A DNA stretch of 57,350 bases from Bacteroidota bacterium (GTDB lineage: Bacteria > Bacteroidota > Bacteroidia > JABEUT01): NCBI GenBank assembly GCA_013285655.1, contig JABDHI010000011.1, forward strand, positions 1 through 57,350. The letters run 5' to 3'. Position 1 is the stretch's first letter. Each line of letters begins with the position of its first letter. Both the position numbers and the translations under genes were made by a program. The notes under the pieces are model-generated. The model was not told the origin of the DNA. It saw nothing but the letters and a program-made list of their open reading frames with translations, and ran no database searches. Positions 43,110-52,138 of the stretch are shown here, piece after piece.

Positions 43110-43134
43110 TGTCGTTCAATAAAATTCAATTAAC

Positions 43135-44112
43135 ATGAGTGACGCAATATTGCAAACCAATGGCCTCAGCAAAGTTTTTACTTCGGGTAAAGGCAAGAAG
43201 GTGAAAAAGGTAGAAGCTGTAAAGGGTGTTGACCTGGAAGTGAAGCCGGGAGAAATTTTTGGGTTCCTTGGCCCTAACGGAGCGGGTAAAAGCACTACCC
43301 TTAATATGCTTACTACGCTTTCTACCCCTACCAGTGGCAAAGCTATGGTGGCTGGGTTCGACCTTTTGAAACATCCGCAACGAGTAAGAGAACAAATAGG
43401 CTATGTGTCGCAAGCAGGAGGTGCAGATACGTTTGCGAATGCTTACGAGAACCTTTTGTTGCAGGCTCGTTTATACGGAATATCGAAACCGGAAGCTTCG
43501 AAAAAAGCAAAGGAATTGGTAGAGCGTTTTCAAATGATGGAATTTGCAGACCGTGAAGCACGTACCTATTCAGGTGGCCAAAAGCGCAGGCTCGAACTTG
43601 CTTTGGGTATTGTTCACCAGCCTAAATTGGTATTCCTCGATGAGCCTACTACAGGGCTCGATCCGCAAAGTAGGGCCTACTTTTGGGAAGAAATAAAACG
43701 TTTGAAAGAAGATGGTATGACCATTTTTTTAACTACGCATTACCTGGAAGAAGCTGATAATTTATGCGATCGTGTTGCTATTATCGATCATGGAACAATT
43801 GTTGCCGTGGGTACCCAATTAGAACTGAAACGCCAGATAGGAGCGGAAAGTATTATTGTTGAGTTTAAGGGTGAGAAAGATACCGAGAGTGCTAAAGTTC
43901 TTTTCGGTTCATTGCAATTCGTTCAAAAAATAATTGCGCAGGAAAATAAATTATACCTCTATGTTCAAAATGGCGAGGGACTGATAGCTGAAGTATTACG
44001 CATGCTCGACAAAGAAAAGATTGCGATTCAAACCATAGGATTATCAAGGCCATCGCTTGATGATGTGTTCTTGCAAAAAACAGGGCGTTCACTCCGCGAA
44101 GGGAAGCAATAA
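43135..44112 (+). CDS. ABC-2 exporter ATP-binding protein, DrrA type
   Basis: 325-residue ATPase of the DrrA/daunorubicin-resistance class. Walker A GPNGAGKST (about 45), Q-loop VSQAGG, signature SGGQKRRLELA (about 146), Walker B LVFLDEPTTGLDP (about 163), H-loop TTHYLEEAD (about 202), and the DrrA-type C-terminal domain ending RPSLDDVFLQKTGRSLRE. It pairs with the permease 90 bases downstream and is preceded by phased repeats. Substrate unknown; drug or lipid export is the family's usual role. Confidence 0.92.
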   Translation: MSDAILQTNGLSKVFTSGKGKKVKKVEAVKGVDLEVKPGEIFGFLGPNGAGKSTTLNMLTTLSTPTSGKAMVAGFDLLKHPQRVREQIGYVSQAGGADTFANAYENLLLQARLYGISKPEASKKAKELVERFQMMEFADREARTYSGGQKRRLELALGIVHQPKLVFLDEPTTGLDPQSRAYFWEEIKRLKEDGMTIFLTTHYLEEADNLCDRVAIIDHGTIVAVGTQLELKRQIGAESIIVEFKGEKDTESAKVLFGSLQFVQKIIAQENKLYLYVQNGEGLIAEVLRMLDKEKIAIQTIGLSRPSLDDVFLQKTGRSLREGKQ

Positions 44113-44202
44113 TAATTTGAAATGCGGTGTTTGAAAATGCAACGATGAAAACAAATAACTACAATAACTACGTTCAGAAATTATAAATTATCAAATTAGT
44201 TT

Positions 44203-44952
44203 ATGAAAGATATTTATCTAATGTTCATGCGCCACTTGAAAAAGAGCTTGCGCCAACCCATATGGCTCATCTTAGGCCTTTCACAACCTATATTGTATTT
44301 GATACTGTATATGCCCCTGTTAAAAAACACGGGAGTAGGCGCTGCATCTGCAACGGGCGAAATTGTAAAAATGTTTGTACCGGGCATGTTGGTTATTATG
44401 GGCATGGGTGCGCTGTTTGCGGGGTTCAGTTTTGTTGATGAAATTAGGCAAGGCATTATTGCGCGTTGGTTGGTTACACCAACAGGCAGGGTAGGTTTGA
44501 TACTTAGCCTGGTGCTGAACCAGATACTTACACTCTTTACCCAATCGTGCATTTTATTGGTAATTGCTTTATTCCTTGGCCTTAATGTGCCGTTTATGGG
44601 CATAGTGCTTACCATGATTCTTATACTGCTCATTGGCGTTACCATGTCTTCGTTCTCCTACGCCATTTCATTATCGGTAAAAGATGAGGGAGTACTGGCA
44701 TCTATTACGAATACCGTATACCTGCCTATTATGTTATTGTCGGGTATAATGCTGCCTATTTCACTTGCACCAAACTGGATGAAGAATATGGCTCTGTTCA
44801 ATCCTTTCTATTATGTAGTGGAAGCATCGCGTAGTTTATTTGCGGGAGACTATAGCAATATGATGGTTGTAAAAGGCTTTGCCATAATGATGGGGTTTAC
44901 CTTGCTTGCCGTGTGGCTAGCGGTTCGTGCCCTCAATAAAATGACGGCATAG
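44203..44952 (+). CDS. ABC-2 type permease, DrrB type
   Basis: 249 residues, six membrane helices, of the ABC2_membrane family (LGLSQPILYLILYMPLL, MFVPGMLVIMGMGALFAG, SGIMLPISLAPNWMKNMALFNPFYYVVEASRSLFAGD). Forms the exporter with the ATPase encoded before it. The 90-base gap between the two genes is A/T-rich with no terminator. Confidence 0.9.
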   Translation: MKDIYLMFMRHLKKSLRQPIWLILGLSQPILYLILYMPLLKNTGVGAASATGEIVKMFVPGMLVIMGMGALFAGFSFVDEIRQGIIARWLVTPTGRVGLILSLVLNQILTLFTQSCILLVIALFLGLNVPFMGIVLTMILILLIGVTMSSFSYAISLSVKDEGVLASITNTVYLPIMLLSGIMLPISLAPNWMKNMALFNPFYYVVEASRSLFAGDYSNMMVVKGFAIMMGFTLLAVWLAVRALNKMTA

Positions 44953-44973
44953 GTTCTGGTATCTTAAAATAAA

Positions 44974-44981
44974 TACTTTTG
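44974..44981 (+). promoter_or_regulatory. -7 box (TACTTTTG) for panC
   Basis: TACTTTTG matches TAnnTTTG and ends 19 bases before the panC ATG. Confidence 0.5.
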
Positions 44982-45000
44982 CCCCGATTTATTCAGCCAA

Positions 45001-45846
45001 ATGAAAGTAGCAGAATCAATTGCGGAGCTTAATAACTTACTTGCCCCATACAGGGCTAAGCATGCACCTGTTGGTTTTGTACCTACTATGGGCGCTTTGC
45101 ATTTGGGGCACCTTTCATTAATTAGGCAAGCTAAAACCACTAACGATGTGGTGGTGTGCAGCATATTTGTAAACCCTACGCAGTTCAACGATCTTAAAGA
45201 CTTAGAGCGTTACCCGCGCCCTATAGAAGAAGATAAACGCATGCTGGAAGAAGCAGGATGCGACGTGTTGTTTTTGCCTACAGTAAAAGAAATGTACCCC
45301 GATGGTGATTTTTCAACCCTGAAAGATGACTTCGGAACATTAGATAAAGTAATGGAAGGCGTATCACGCCCGGGCCACTTTGCAGGTATGATAACTATCG
45401 TGAATAAGCTATTTATGGCGGTACTACCGCAAAATGCCTATTTCGGCCAGAAGGATTACCAGCAGTTATCTATCGTAAAATATTTTATCGAGAAACATTC
45501 TATTCCTATTCAAATAATTCCTTGTCCTATTGTACGTGAAGCTGATGGCCTGGCCATGAGTTCGCGCAACAGGTTACTTAACCCCGATGAACGTAAACGG
45601 GCAGTGCTTATATCTCAAACTCTTTTTAAAGTGCGGGATATGTGGGGCACAAAACCCATTGCAGATCTGAGGCGTTTTGTAGAAGGTGAATTTGAAAAAG
45701 ATGGCTACATGAAACTTATCTATTTCGAAATTGCAAACACCAAAACATTACAACCTGTTACTGATAATGCCAAGCAAGCAATAGCCTGCATTGCCGTTTT
45801 CGATGGCAAAATAAGGCTGATTGATAATGTGCTTTTAAATGCATAG
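45001..45846 (+). CDS. panC: Pantothenate synthetase
   Basis: Joins pantoate and beta-alanine using ATP, the last step of vitamin B5 synthesis. 281 residues. The HIGH-type nucleotide site VPTMGALHLGHLSLI (about 28-42), VNPTQFNDLKDLERYPR, the mobile-loop GHFAGMITIVNKLF, FGQKDYQQL and the KMSK-like MSSRNRLL are all present. No panB or panD is adjacent; it carries its own promoter box. Confidence 0.96.
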   Translation: MKVAESIAELNNLLAPYRAKHAPVGFVPTMGALHLGHLSLIRQAKTTNDVVVCSIFVNPTQFNDLKDLERYPRPIEEDKRMLEEAGCDVLFLPTVKEMYPDGDFSTLKDDFGTLDKVMEGVSRPGHFAGMITIVNKLFMAVLPQNAYFGQKDYQQLSIVKYFIEKHSIPIQIIPCPIVREADGLAMSSRNRLLNPDERKRAVLISQTLFKVRDMWGTKPIADLRRFVEGEFEKDGYMKLIYFEIANTKTLQPVTDNAKQAIACIAVFDGKIRLIDNVLLNA

Positions 45847-45880
45847 ACACTAATTCCACGAATTAATTAATCCACGCCAA

Positions 45881-45958
45881 CCCCAAACCCCTAAAGGGCT
45901 TTGAATAATTACACGTAAAACTACACGAGCCGGTTAAAGCCCCTTTAGGGGTTTGGGG
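45881..45958. repeat. REP-like inverted repeat (CCCCAAACCCCTAAAGGG)
   Basis: The left arm (45881-45902) and right arm (45936-45958) are complementary over 22 bases except for one extra G in the right arm, with a 33-base loop. It lies in the 312-base gap between panC and the DUF2795 gene; the remainder of the gap holds the promoter at 46105-46134 and nothing else I can name. Such C-rich arms are dispersed in many Bacteroidota genomes. Confidence 0.7.
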
Positions 45959-46104
45959 TAAATAGGTAAATCTGGAAACGCAATAAATAGCTTCCTAAAC
46001 AGTTATAGGCCAATAATTGGTATAAATAGGCGTATTGTAAGTGCCTGTATATCAGCTGTTAATAATATGTTGATAATCTTACACTAAGAATAACCTTAAA
46101 ATAA

Positions 46105-46134
46105 TTTGTTTATTCACCTAAAAAATTACTTTTG
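46105..46134 (+). promoter_or_regulatory. Promoter of the DUF2795 gene (and mfd)
   Basis: TTTG (46105-46108), 18-base spacer, TACTTTTG (46127-46134), 24 bases before the ATG at 46159. A full match to the Bacteroidota promoter. Confidence 0.65.
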
Positions 46135-46158
46135 CGAAAAATAAAAACCCGGTAACGA

Positions 46159-46380
46159 ATGTATTGGACGCTAGAACTCGCATCATATTTAGAAGACGCA
46201 CCTTGGCCAGCTACCAAAAGTGAACTCATAGATTACGCCATCCGCTCAGGAGCCCCTATTGAAGTTGTTGAGAACCTTCAGGAGATAGAAGACGAAGAAG
46301 AAGTTTTTGAGAACATAGAAGAGATATGGCCTGATTATCCGACTAAAGAAGATTTTCTCTTTAACGAGGACGAGTATTAA
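46159..46380 (+). CDS. DUF2795 family small acidic protein
   Basis: 73 residues (MYWTLELASYLEDAPWPATK) of the DUF2795 family, a small acidic three-helix fold with a C-terminal EEVFENIEEIWPDYPTKEDF stretch. Widespread and strongly conserved in Bacteroidota; function not known to me. The start is preceded by a full promoter. mfd begins 45 bases downstream and may share the transcript. Confidence 0.88.
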   Translation: MYWTLELASYLEDAPWPATKSELIDYAIRSGAPIEVVENLQEIEDEEEVFENIEEIWPDYPTKEDFLFNEDEY

Positions 46381-46424
46381 GAAGTCTTTTTTTAATTAAC
46401 GTACACATATAAAAGTGATAAGTT

Positions 46425-49400
46425 GTGGAGAAGGCTCCCGGCATATTGCTTTACTTCGGGCGCAACGATAATGTAAAAGCATTACGGAACGCGCTTGGTC
46501 AAAGCGATTCTTGTATCTGCCTGGAAAATCTTTCCGGGTCAGCGCCCTCGTTTATTGCCGCTACTGTACTTGCGGGTAATGAAGACAATCATCTCTTTAT
46601 TTTAAGAGAAACCGAAGAAGCTATTTATTTTTTTAACGACCTGGAAGACCTTATGCCGGGCCGTTCCATTATGTATTATCCCGGCCTTGCTAAAGGCGCC
46701 CAGCGAAAGGATGTAGAAAGTTCAAACCTGTTGCGCAAGACAGAAGTGCTGAACGCTATACGCAGTGGCAAAGGACAAATAATTGTTGCCCCTGCCGAGG
46801 CGCTTTGCGAAAAGGTAGTAAGCAGTGAAGCCATTGCCGAGAACACATTAGAAATAAAAGTGGGCGATAAGCTTTCGATGGATTTTGTGGTGGAGTTGCT
46901 TGCACAATATAATTTCGAGCGTAACGATTTTGTTACCGACCCCGGGCATTACTCTCGCCGTGGAGGCATATTAGATATATTCTCTTTTTCGAGTGAGAAT
47001 CCTTACCGTATTGAATTTTTAGGCGATGAAGTTGAATCGATTCGTTTGTTTGATGCAGCTACACAGCTTTCTATAAAAGACCTTGATTCGATTTCCATCA
47101 CTCCGAATTTGCAAGAAGAGTTGTTGCAGCAATCGCACCAAAGTTTTTTAGAATACCTGCAAAAAAGCAAAAGGACTACACTTTGGATAAAAGATTACCA
47201 GGTTGCTTTACGTAAGATTGATGAAGCCTATGAACGACTTATTGAAGAACGTGATAGCAGCAAATCAATTTTATTTTCGGCGGCAGATTTTGATGTAGAA
47301 AGTAAAAAATACCAGCGTATTGTTTGGGGCCAAAGGCCTGAGGGTATAATGGAAAAATTGGTTTTCCATTGCTCTCCTCAAAAGTCGTTTGGTAAAAATT
47401 TCGAACTCTTTTTTGAAGAGATAAAACAGAACGTAGAGAAAGGTTACCGCAATTATATATTTACGGATACTGCCGAACAGGTGCAACGCCTGCACGATAT
47501 TTTTGCAGATATACAGGAAAAATCGGGTGAGGATCTGAAACTTGATGAGGCGCTGATACCTATATTCCTGCCTATTTACGAGGGTTTTGTGAGCCATGAT
47601 ATGAAATTGGCTTGCTATACCGACCACGAGATATTCGGGCGCTATCATCGTTTCCGTTTACAGGACACGTTCTATAAATCGAAAGAGGCGCTGACCTTAA
47701 AAGAGTTGCAAGATTTAAAACCGGGAGACTATGTAACACACATCGATCATGGTGTGGGGCGCTTTGCAGGACTTGAGAAAATTGAAGTGAACGGCAACAT
47801 GCAGGAAGCGGTGCGTATTATGTATAAGGATAATGATCTGCTCTATGTAAGTATTCACTCGCTGCATCGCATAAGTAGGTTCACCGGTAAAGAAGGTTTT
47901 CAGCCATCGCTCGATAAGTTAGGTTCTGCTTCGTGGAAAGCATTAAAGCAAAAGACCAAGAAGAAGCTCAAGCAAATGGCATTCGACTTAGTAAAGTTGT
48001 ATGCCGAACGGAAAGCGAAAGTGGGATTCCAGTATGCGCCTGATACTTATTTGCAGACTGAATTAGAGGCTTCATTTATATATGAGGACACACCAGACCA
48101 GTATAAAGCTACAGCCGATGTAAAGAAAGACATGGAAACTCCGCACCCTATGGATAGGTTGGTGTGCGGTGATGTGGGTTTTGGTAAAACGGAAGTTGCT
48201 ATACGTGCAGCTTTCAAAGCGGTGACCGATGGTAAGCAAGTTGCTGTATTGGTGCCTACAACTATATTGGCATTACAGCATTACAAAACTTTTAGCGCGA
48301 GGTTAAAAGAGTTCCCTTGTACTATAGATTACATGAATCGCTTCCGTTCTTCAAAGGATAGAAAAGAAATATTAAAGAAACTGGCAGAAGGCAAAATTGA
48401 TATTTTAATTGGTACCCAGCAAATAGTAAATAAGGAAGTTGTATTTAAAGACCTAGGTTTGCTTATTGTTGATGAGGAGCAAAAATTTGGCGTAGGTGTA
48501 AAAGATAAATTAAAAACACTCCGTGCTACGGTAGATATTTTAACACTGACTGCTACGCCAATACCACGTACGTTACAATTCTCGCTGATTGGTGTGCGGG
48601 ATCTTTCGGTTATAAATACGCCACCACCAAACCGTTACCCGGTACAAACAGAGGTGAAGGTATTTAACCCCGATGTTTTTGAACATGCCATTAATTACGA
48701 ACTGGCGCGTGGCGGACAAGTGTTTGTAATACATAACCGCATACATAATATCGAAGATATTGCCGGTATGGTGCGTGAGTATTGCCCCAAGGCACGTGTT
48801 GCTATTGCGCACGGACAATTAAAAGGTCATCAGCTGGAAGAAATAATGTTGCAGTTTATAGAAGGGCAAATAGATGTATTGGTGTCAACTGCTATTGTAG
48901 AATCGGGCTTAGATATATCGAACCTGAATACTATACTTATAAATGATGCGCACTTATTTGGCTTGAGTGATCTGCACCAGTTGCGCGGTCGCGTGGGCAG
49001 GTCCGATAAAAAAGCGTTTTGTTATTTGGTTACTCCTCCATTTGAATTGCTAACCAAAGAAGCGCAACAGCGTTTAGATGTAATTGAAAAATTCTCTGAC
49101 CTGGGTAGTGGCTTTAGCATATCGATGCGAGATTTAGATATACGTGGTGCGGGAGATTTATTGGGCGGCGAACAAAGCGGCTTCATTAATGATATGGGCA
49201 TTGAGACCTACCATAAAATACTGAACGAAGCGATCGAAGAGTTAAAAGAAGAATTGGGCGAAGAAAAATCTACCGAACTTGGATTATCGAAAGAGCAAGT
49301 TACTACAGGCCCTAAAAAATATGTTCGCGATTGCCAGGTTGATACCGATGCCGAAGCACTTATTAGTGATGAGTATGTGCCAAGTTCTGAAGAGCGTTTG

Positions 49401-49793
49401 CGCCTATACCGCGAATTAAATAATGCCAAGGACGAAGCTGAAATGAGCCGTTTTGAAGCTGAAATGACAGACCGTTTTGGCAAGCTTCCTAATAATGTTC
49501 AGGAACTGATAGATATAGTCCGTATGCGATTGGTAGCCGCCGACTTGGGTGTCGAGCGAATTGTATTTAAAAAGAAAACATTCATCTGTTTCTTTGTATC
49601 GCAACACGATTCTCCTTATTATTCAGGTGAAGTATTTGCCAGTGTGGTTGAGTATGTAAAACGCCATCATACCACTTGCCAAATGAAACATGGTACCGAT
49701 AAACTTTCGCTGGTTATTAGCCCTGTTAAGAATGTGAAAGAAGCCCTGAAGATATTTGCCGAAATGAAAGGCAATTACTACATAAAGGCCTGA
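46425..49793 (+). CDS. mfd: Transcription-repair coupling factor
   Basis: Pushes stalled RNA polymerase off DNA damage and recruits UvrA. 1122 residues with a GTG start at 46425. Order: UvrB-like domains (about 1-350), RNA-polymerase-interacting CarD/TRCF domain (about 425-505; LKPGDYVTHIDHGVGRFAGLE), SF2 translocase with Walker A GDVGFGKTEVA (about 583), DEEQ (about 683; IVDEEQKFG), TATPIPRTLQ, and the second RecA lobe with GRVGRSDKKAF, then the C-terminal UvrA-binding D7 domain (about 960-1122). Typical bacterial length is about 1150, so it is complete. Confidence 0.97.
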   Translation: MEKAPGILLYFGRNDNVKALRNALGQSDSCICLENLSGSAPSFIAATVLAGNEDNHLFILRETEEAIYFFNDLEDLMPGRSIMYYPGLAKGAQRKDVESSNLLRKTEVLNAIRSGKGQIIVAPAEALCEKVVSSEAIAENTLEIKVGDKLSMDFVVELLAQYNFERNDFVTDPGHYSRRGGILDIFSFSSENPYRIEFLGDEVESIRLFDAATQLSIKDLDSISITPNLQEELLQQSHQSFLEYLQKSKRTTLWIKDYQVALRKIDEAYERLIEERDSSKSILFSAADFDVESKKYQRIVWGQRPEGIMEKLVFHCSPQKSFGKNFELFFEEIKQNVEKGYRNYIFTDTAEQVQRLHDIFADIQEKSGEDLKLDEALIPIFLPIYEGFVSHDMKLACYTDHEIFGRYHRFRLQDTFYKSKEALTLKELQDLKPGDYVTHIDHGVGRFAGLEKIEVNGNMQEAVRIMYKDNDLLYVSIHSLHRISRFTGKEGFQPSLDKLGSASWKALKQKTKKKLKQMAFDLVKLYAERKAKVGFQYAPDTYLQTELEASFIYEDTPDQYKATADVKKDMETPHPMDRLVCGDVGFGKTEVAIRAAFKAVTDGKQVAVLVPTTILALQHYKTFSARLKEFPCTIDYMNRFRSSKDRKEILKKLAEGKIDILIGTQQIVNKEVVFKDLGLLIVDEEQKFGVGVKDKLKTLRATVDILTLTATPIPRTLQFSLIGVRDLSVINTPPPNRYPVQTEVKVFNPDVFEHAINYELARGGQVFVIHNRIHNIEDIAGMVREYCPKARVAIAHGQLKGHQLEEIMLQFIEGQIDVLVSTAIVESGLDISNLNTILINDAHLFGLSDLHQLRGRVGRSDKKAFCYLVTPPFELLTKEAQQRLDVIEKFSDLGSGFSISMRDLDIRGAGDLLGGEQSGFINDMGIETYHKILNEAIEELKEELGEEKSTELGLSKEQVTTGPKKYVRDCQVDTDAEALISDEYVPSSEERLRLYRELNNAKDEAEMSRFEAEMTDRFGKLPNNVQELIDIVRMRLVAADLGVERIVFKKKTFICFFVSQHDSPYYSGEVFASVVEYVKRHHTTCQMKHGTDKLSLVISPVKNVKEALKIFAEMKGNYYIKA

Positions 49794-49807
49794 TTTTATT
49801 TTCCTGG

Positions 49808-49899
49808 TCATGGCTAAAGCCGTTAAGTGACTTTATTCTTTAGCCCCAGACTTAAGTCTGGGGTTAGTACGAAACAAAATGTATTGGCTTCAGCCATGA
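49808..49899. repeat. REP-like element with a 20-bp perfect palindrome
   Basis: An outer inverted repeat TCATGGCTAAAGCC (49808-49821) / GGCTTCAGCCATGA (49886-49899) with one mismatch surrounds an inner perfect palindrome at 49844-49863 (CCCCAGACTTAAGTCTGGGG). It fills most of the 172-base gap between mfd and the FAD oxidoreductase gene and is unlike the element at 45881. Confidence 0.75.
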
Positions 49900-49965
49900 A
49901 AAATCTATCTGTTAATTAGTCCTTATAAATCCCGGGGCATAGTATTTTACGTACATTAGCACAGT

Positions 49966-51207
49966 ATGAAGATAGCTATTGTAGGTACGGGTATTGCGGG
50001 CATGGCTTGCGGGCATTTTTTACAAAAGAATGCTGATATATTTTTCTATGAGAAGAACGATTATGTAGGAGGCCACACTAACACCATTACCATTGATGAA
50101 GACGGACAACCAGTTTATGTAGATACTGGTTTTATGGTGTTTAACCATGTTACCTATCCACACCTTACCAAACTATTTGCTGATTTAAACGTGCTAACTT
50201 TCGCTACTTCCATGTCGTTCAGTGTACAGCATTTGGCAAGCAGACTAGAGTATTGCGGTTCCGGACTGAATGGTTTGTTTGCACAGCGCAAGAATATTTT
50301 TAGTGCAAAGCATATACGCATGCTAAAGCAAATAGCCCGCTTTAACGAAGAGAGTATTAAAATTCTGGATGATCCGAATTATGCCAATCATTCGTTGGCG
50401 CAATACATAAAAGAAAAAGGTTTTGGTGAAGATATGCTCTGGAAGTATTTAATACCCATGAGTTCTGCCGTATGGTCCACGCCTATGGATAAGATGCTAG
50501 ATTTCCCGGCACAGACCTTGATACGTTTCTTTTACAACCACGGCTTTTTGGGTTTAGATACACAGCATCAATGGTACACCGTTACTAAAGGCAGCCAGGC
50601 TTACCGCGAAATTATAATGGCGCCGTTTAAAGAAAAGATAAAACTAAACGACCCTGTTGTAAAAGTAAAACGACAAAATGGTAAAGCAATTGTAATTACG
50701 AAAAGCGGAGCAGAAGCGGAATACGATAAAGCAATAATTGCCTCTCATGGCGATCAGGTATTGCCGATGCTTGATGCACCAACAACTGATGAACAGCGCT
50801 TGCTAAAGACCTTTAAATACCAAACCAATATTGCTACACTGCATACCGATGAATCTATTATGCCTAAGACAAAACGTGTGTGGTCATCGTGGAACTATAG
50901 GGTAGAGGAGAAGCAGGGCCAGACATTTGCATCGACCATTTACTGGATGAACAGTTTGCAAAATGTATCGAAGAAGAAAAATTATTTCGTGTCCATTAAC
51001 GACCCGGGAAGTATTGATGCGAGTAAAATAATCAAGACCATAGAATACGAACACCCTTTATTTGATGTGGATGCAGTAAAGGCACAAGCTGAATTGCACA
51101 AGCTTAACCAAAGTGGCCCTGTTTATTTTTGTGGCAGTTATTTCCGTTACGGCTTTCACGAAGATGCGTTGAAGTCGGCAGTGGAACTATGTGAAGGACT
51201 GAGATAG
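49966..51207 (+). CDS. FAD-dependent oxidoreductase (CFA-operon type)
   Basis: 413-residue flavin amine-oxidase-fold protein. Dinucleotide-binding loop IAIVGTGIAGMACGHFL (1-19) with the acidic E32 in YEKNDYVGGHTNT, and the second FAD motif near the end (VYFCGSYFRYGFHEDALKSA). It belongs to the set linked with DUF1365 and cyclopropane-fatty-acid synthase genes in many bacteria. A box TACATTAG (49952-49959) with one mismatch to TAnnTTTG lies 7 bases before the ATG. Role probably in modification of membrane acyl chains; substrate not established. Confidence 0.87.
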   Translation: MKIAIVGTGIAGMACGHFLQKNADIFFYEKNDYVGGHTNTITIDEDGQPVYVDTGFMVFNHVTYPHLTKLFADLNVLTFATSMSFSVQHLASRLEYCGSGLNGLFAQRKNIFSAKHIRMLKQIARFNEESIKILDDPNYANHSLAQYIKEKGFGEDMLWKYLIPMSSAVWSTPMDKMLDFPAQTLIRFFYNHGFLGLDTQHQWYTVTKGSQAYREIIMAPFKEKIKLNDPVVKVKRQNGKAIVITKSGAEAEYDKAIIASHGDQVLPMLDAPTTDEQRLLKTFKYQTNIATLHTDESIMPKTKRVWSSWNYRVEEKQGQTFASTIYWMNSLQNVSKKKNYFVSINDPGSIDASKIIKTIEYEHPLFDVDAVKAQAELHKLNQSGPVYFCGSYFRYGFHEDALKSAVELCEGLR

Positions 51208-51316
51208 AACGCAGATGACGCAGATTTGATATGATTTTAAATAAGATATTTATAATCTGTGAATCTGTGGCGAACTTTATCAGTATTTATCATAATCATC
51301 TGCGTCATCAGCGTTC
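51207..51316. repeat. REP-like inverted repeat with GAACGC arms
   Basis: Arms at 51207-51225 and 51298-51316 are complementary over 19 bases with one mismatch (GAACGCAGATGACGCAGAT type). The left arm begins at the last base of the FAD oxidoreductase stop codon. The loop contains AATCTGTGAATCTGTGG. Repeats of this type are scattered in Bacteroidota. Confidence 0.7.
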
Positions 51317-51337
51317 CATTTGTATTAACTTAGTAAA

Positions 51338-52138
51338 ATGAATTCAAGCCTCTATAAATGCTCTGTAATGCATAATCGCTTATCACCTAAGCGGCACACC
51401 CTGCATTATAATGTGTTTATGTTCTGGCTCGATCTGGATGAGATAGATGCGGTAGCTAAAAAATTCTGGCTCCTTAGTCGCAACAAGTTCAATATGTTCA
51501 GCTTTTCCGATGCCGATCACATGCAATTGCCTATCAATAAGCCGGACAAAACAAAGGGCGTTAAAGAACAGATATTGGGTTACCTGCAATCGCAAAATGT
51601 AAAGCTAAACGACCCCAAAATATTCCTGCTTACCAATTTGCGTACACTCGGCTATCAGTTCAACCCGGTTTCATTTTATTATGTGTACGAGAATAATAAG
51701 GCGGTTTGTTGTGTAGCTGAAGTGCGTAATACTTTTGGTGAGATGAAGCTTTTTTTGCTGAATGGCGAAACTTTACAGGAAAATCGTTTCTTATATCGCA
51801 CAAAAAAGTATTTTTATGTATCACCTTTTATAGAACACGACGTGGATTTCGATTTTCAATTAACCATACCTAACGACAAGCTCAATCTTCGCATAGATGA
51901 TTACCGGGGAGATGACCGCTTTTTTATTGCCACAGTAACTGGCGAAAAGCGCGCTTTAACCCAATTGAGGTTGATTTGGTATGCTATTCGTTTTCCGTTC
52001 ATCACCGTGAAAATCATTAGTTTAATACATTGGAACGCATTGCTTTTGTGGATGAAAAAGATACCTTACCACAAAAAAGCAGATAACCCTAATCTGCAAC
52101 GCGATGTTTTACGTAAATATCCTCAAAGCCAATCCTAA
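51338..52138 (+). CDS. DUF1365 family protein
   Basis: 266 residues, family DUF1365 (MNSSLYKCSVMHNRLSPKRH, FMFWLDLDEID, LLTNLRTLGYQFNPVSFYYVYE, VRNTFGE, KYFYVSPFIEHDVDFDF). The fold has been described as acyl-CoA-thioesterase-like or cupin-like, but its role is not settled; it nearly always lies between an FAD oxidoreductase and a cyclopropane synthase, as here. Its stop TAA overlaps the next ATG by one base (TAATG), a sign of translational coupling. Confidence 0.9.
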   Translation: MNSSLYKCSVMHNRLSPKRHTLHYNVFMFWLDLDEIDAVAKKFWLLSRNKFNMFSFSDADHMQLPINKPDKTKGVKEQILGYLQSQNVKLNDPKIFLLTNLRTLGYQFNPVSFYYVYENNKAVCCVAEVRNTFGEMKLFLLNGETLQENRFLYRTKKYFYVSPFIEHDVDFDFQLTIPNDKLNLRIDDYRGDDRFFIATVTGEKRALTQLRLIWYAIRFPFITVKIISLIHWNALLLWMKKIPYHKKADNPNLQRDVLRKYPQSQS

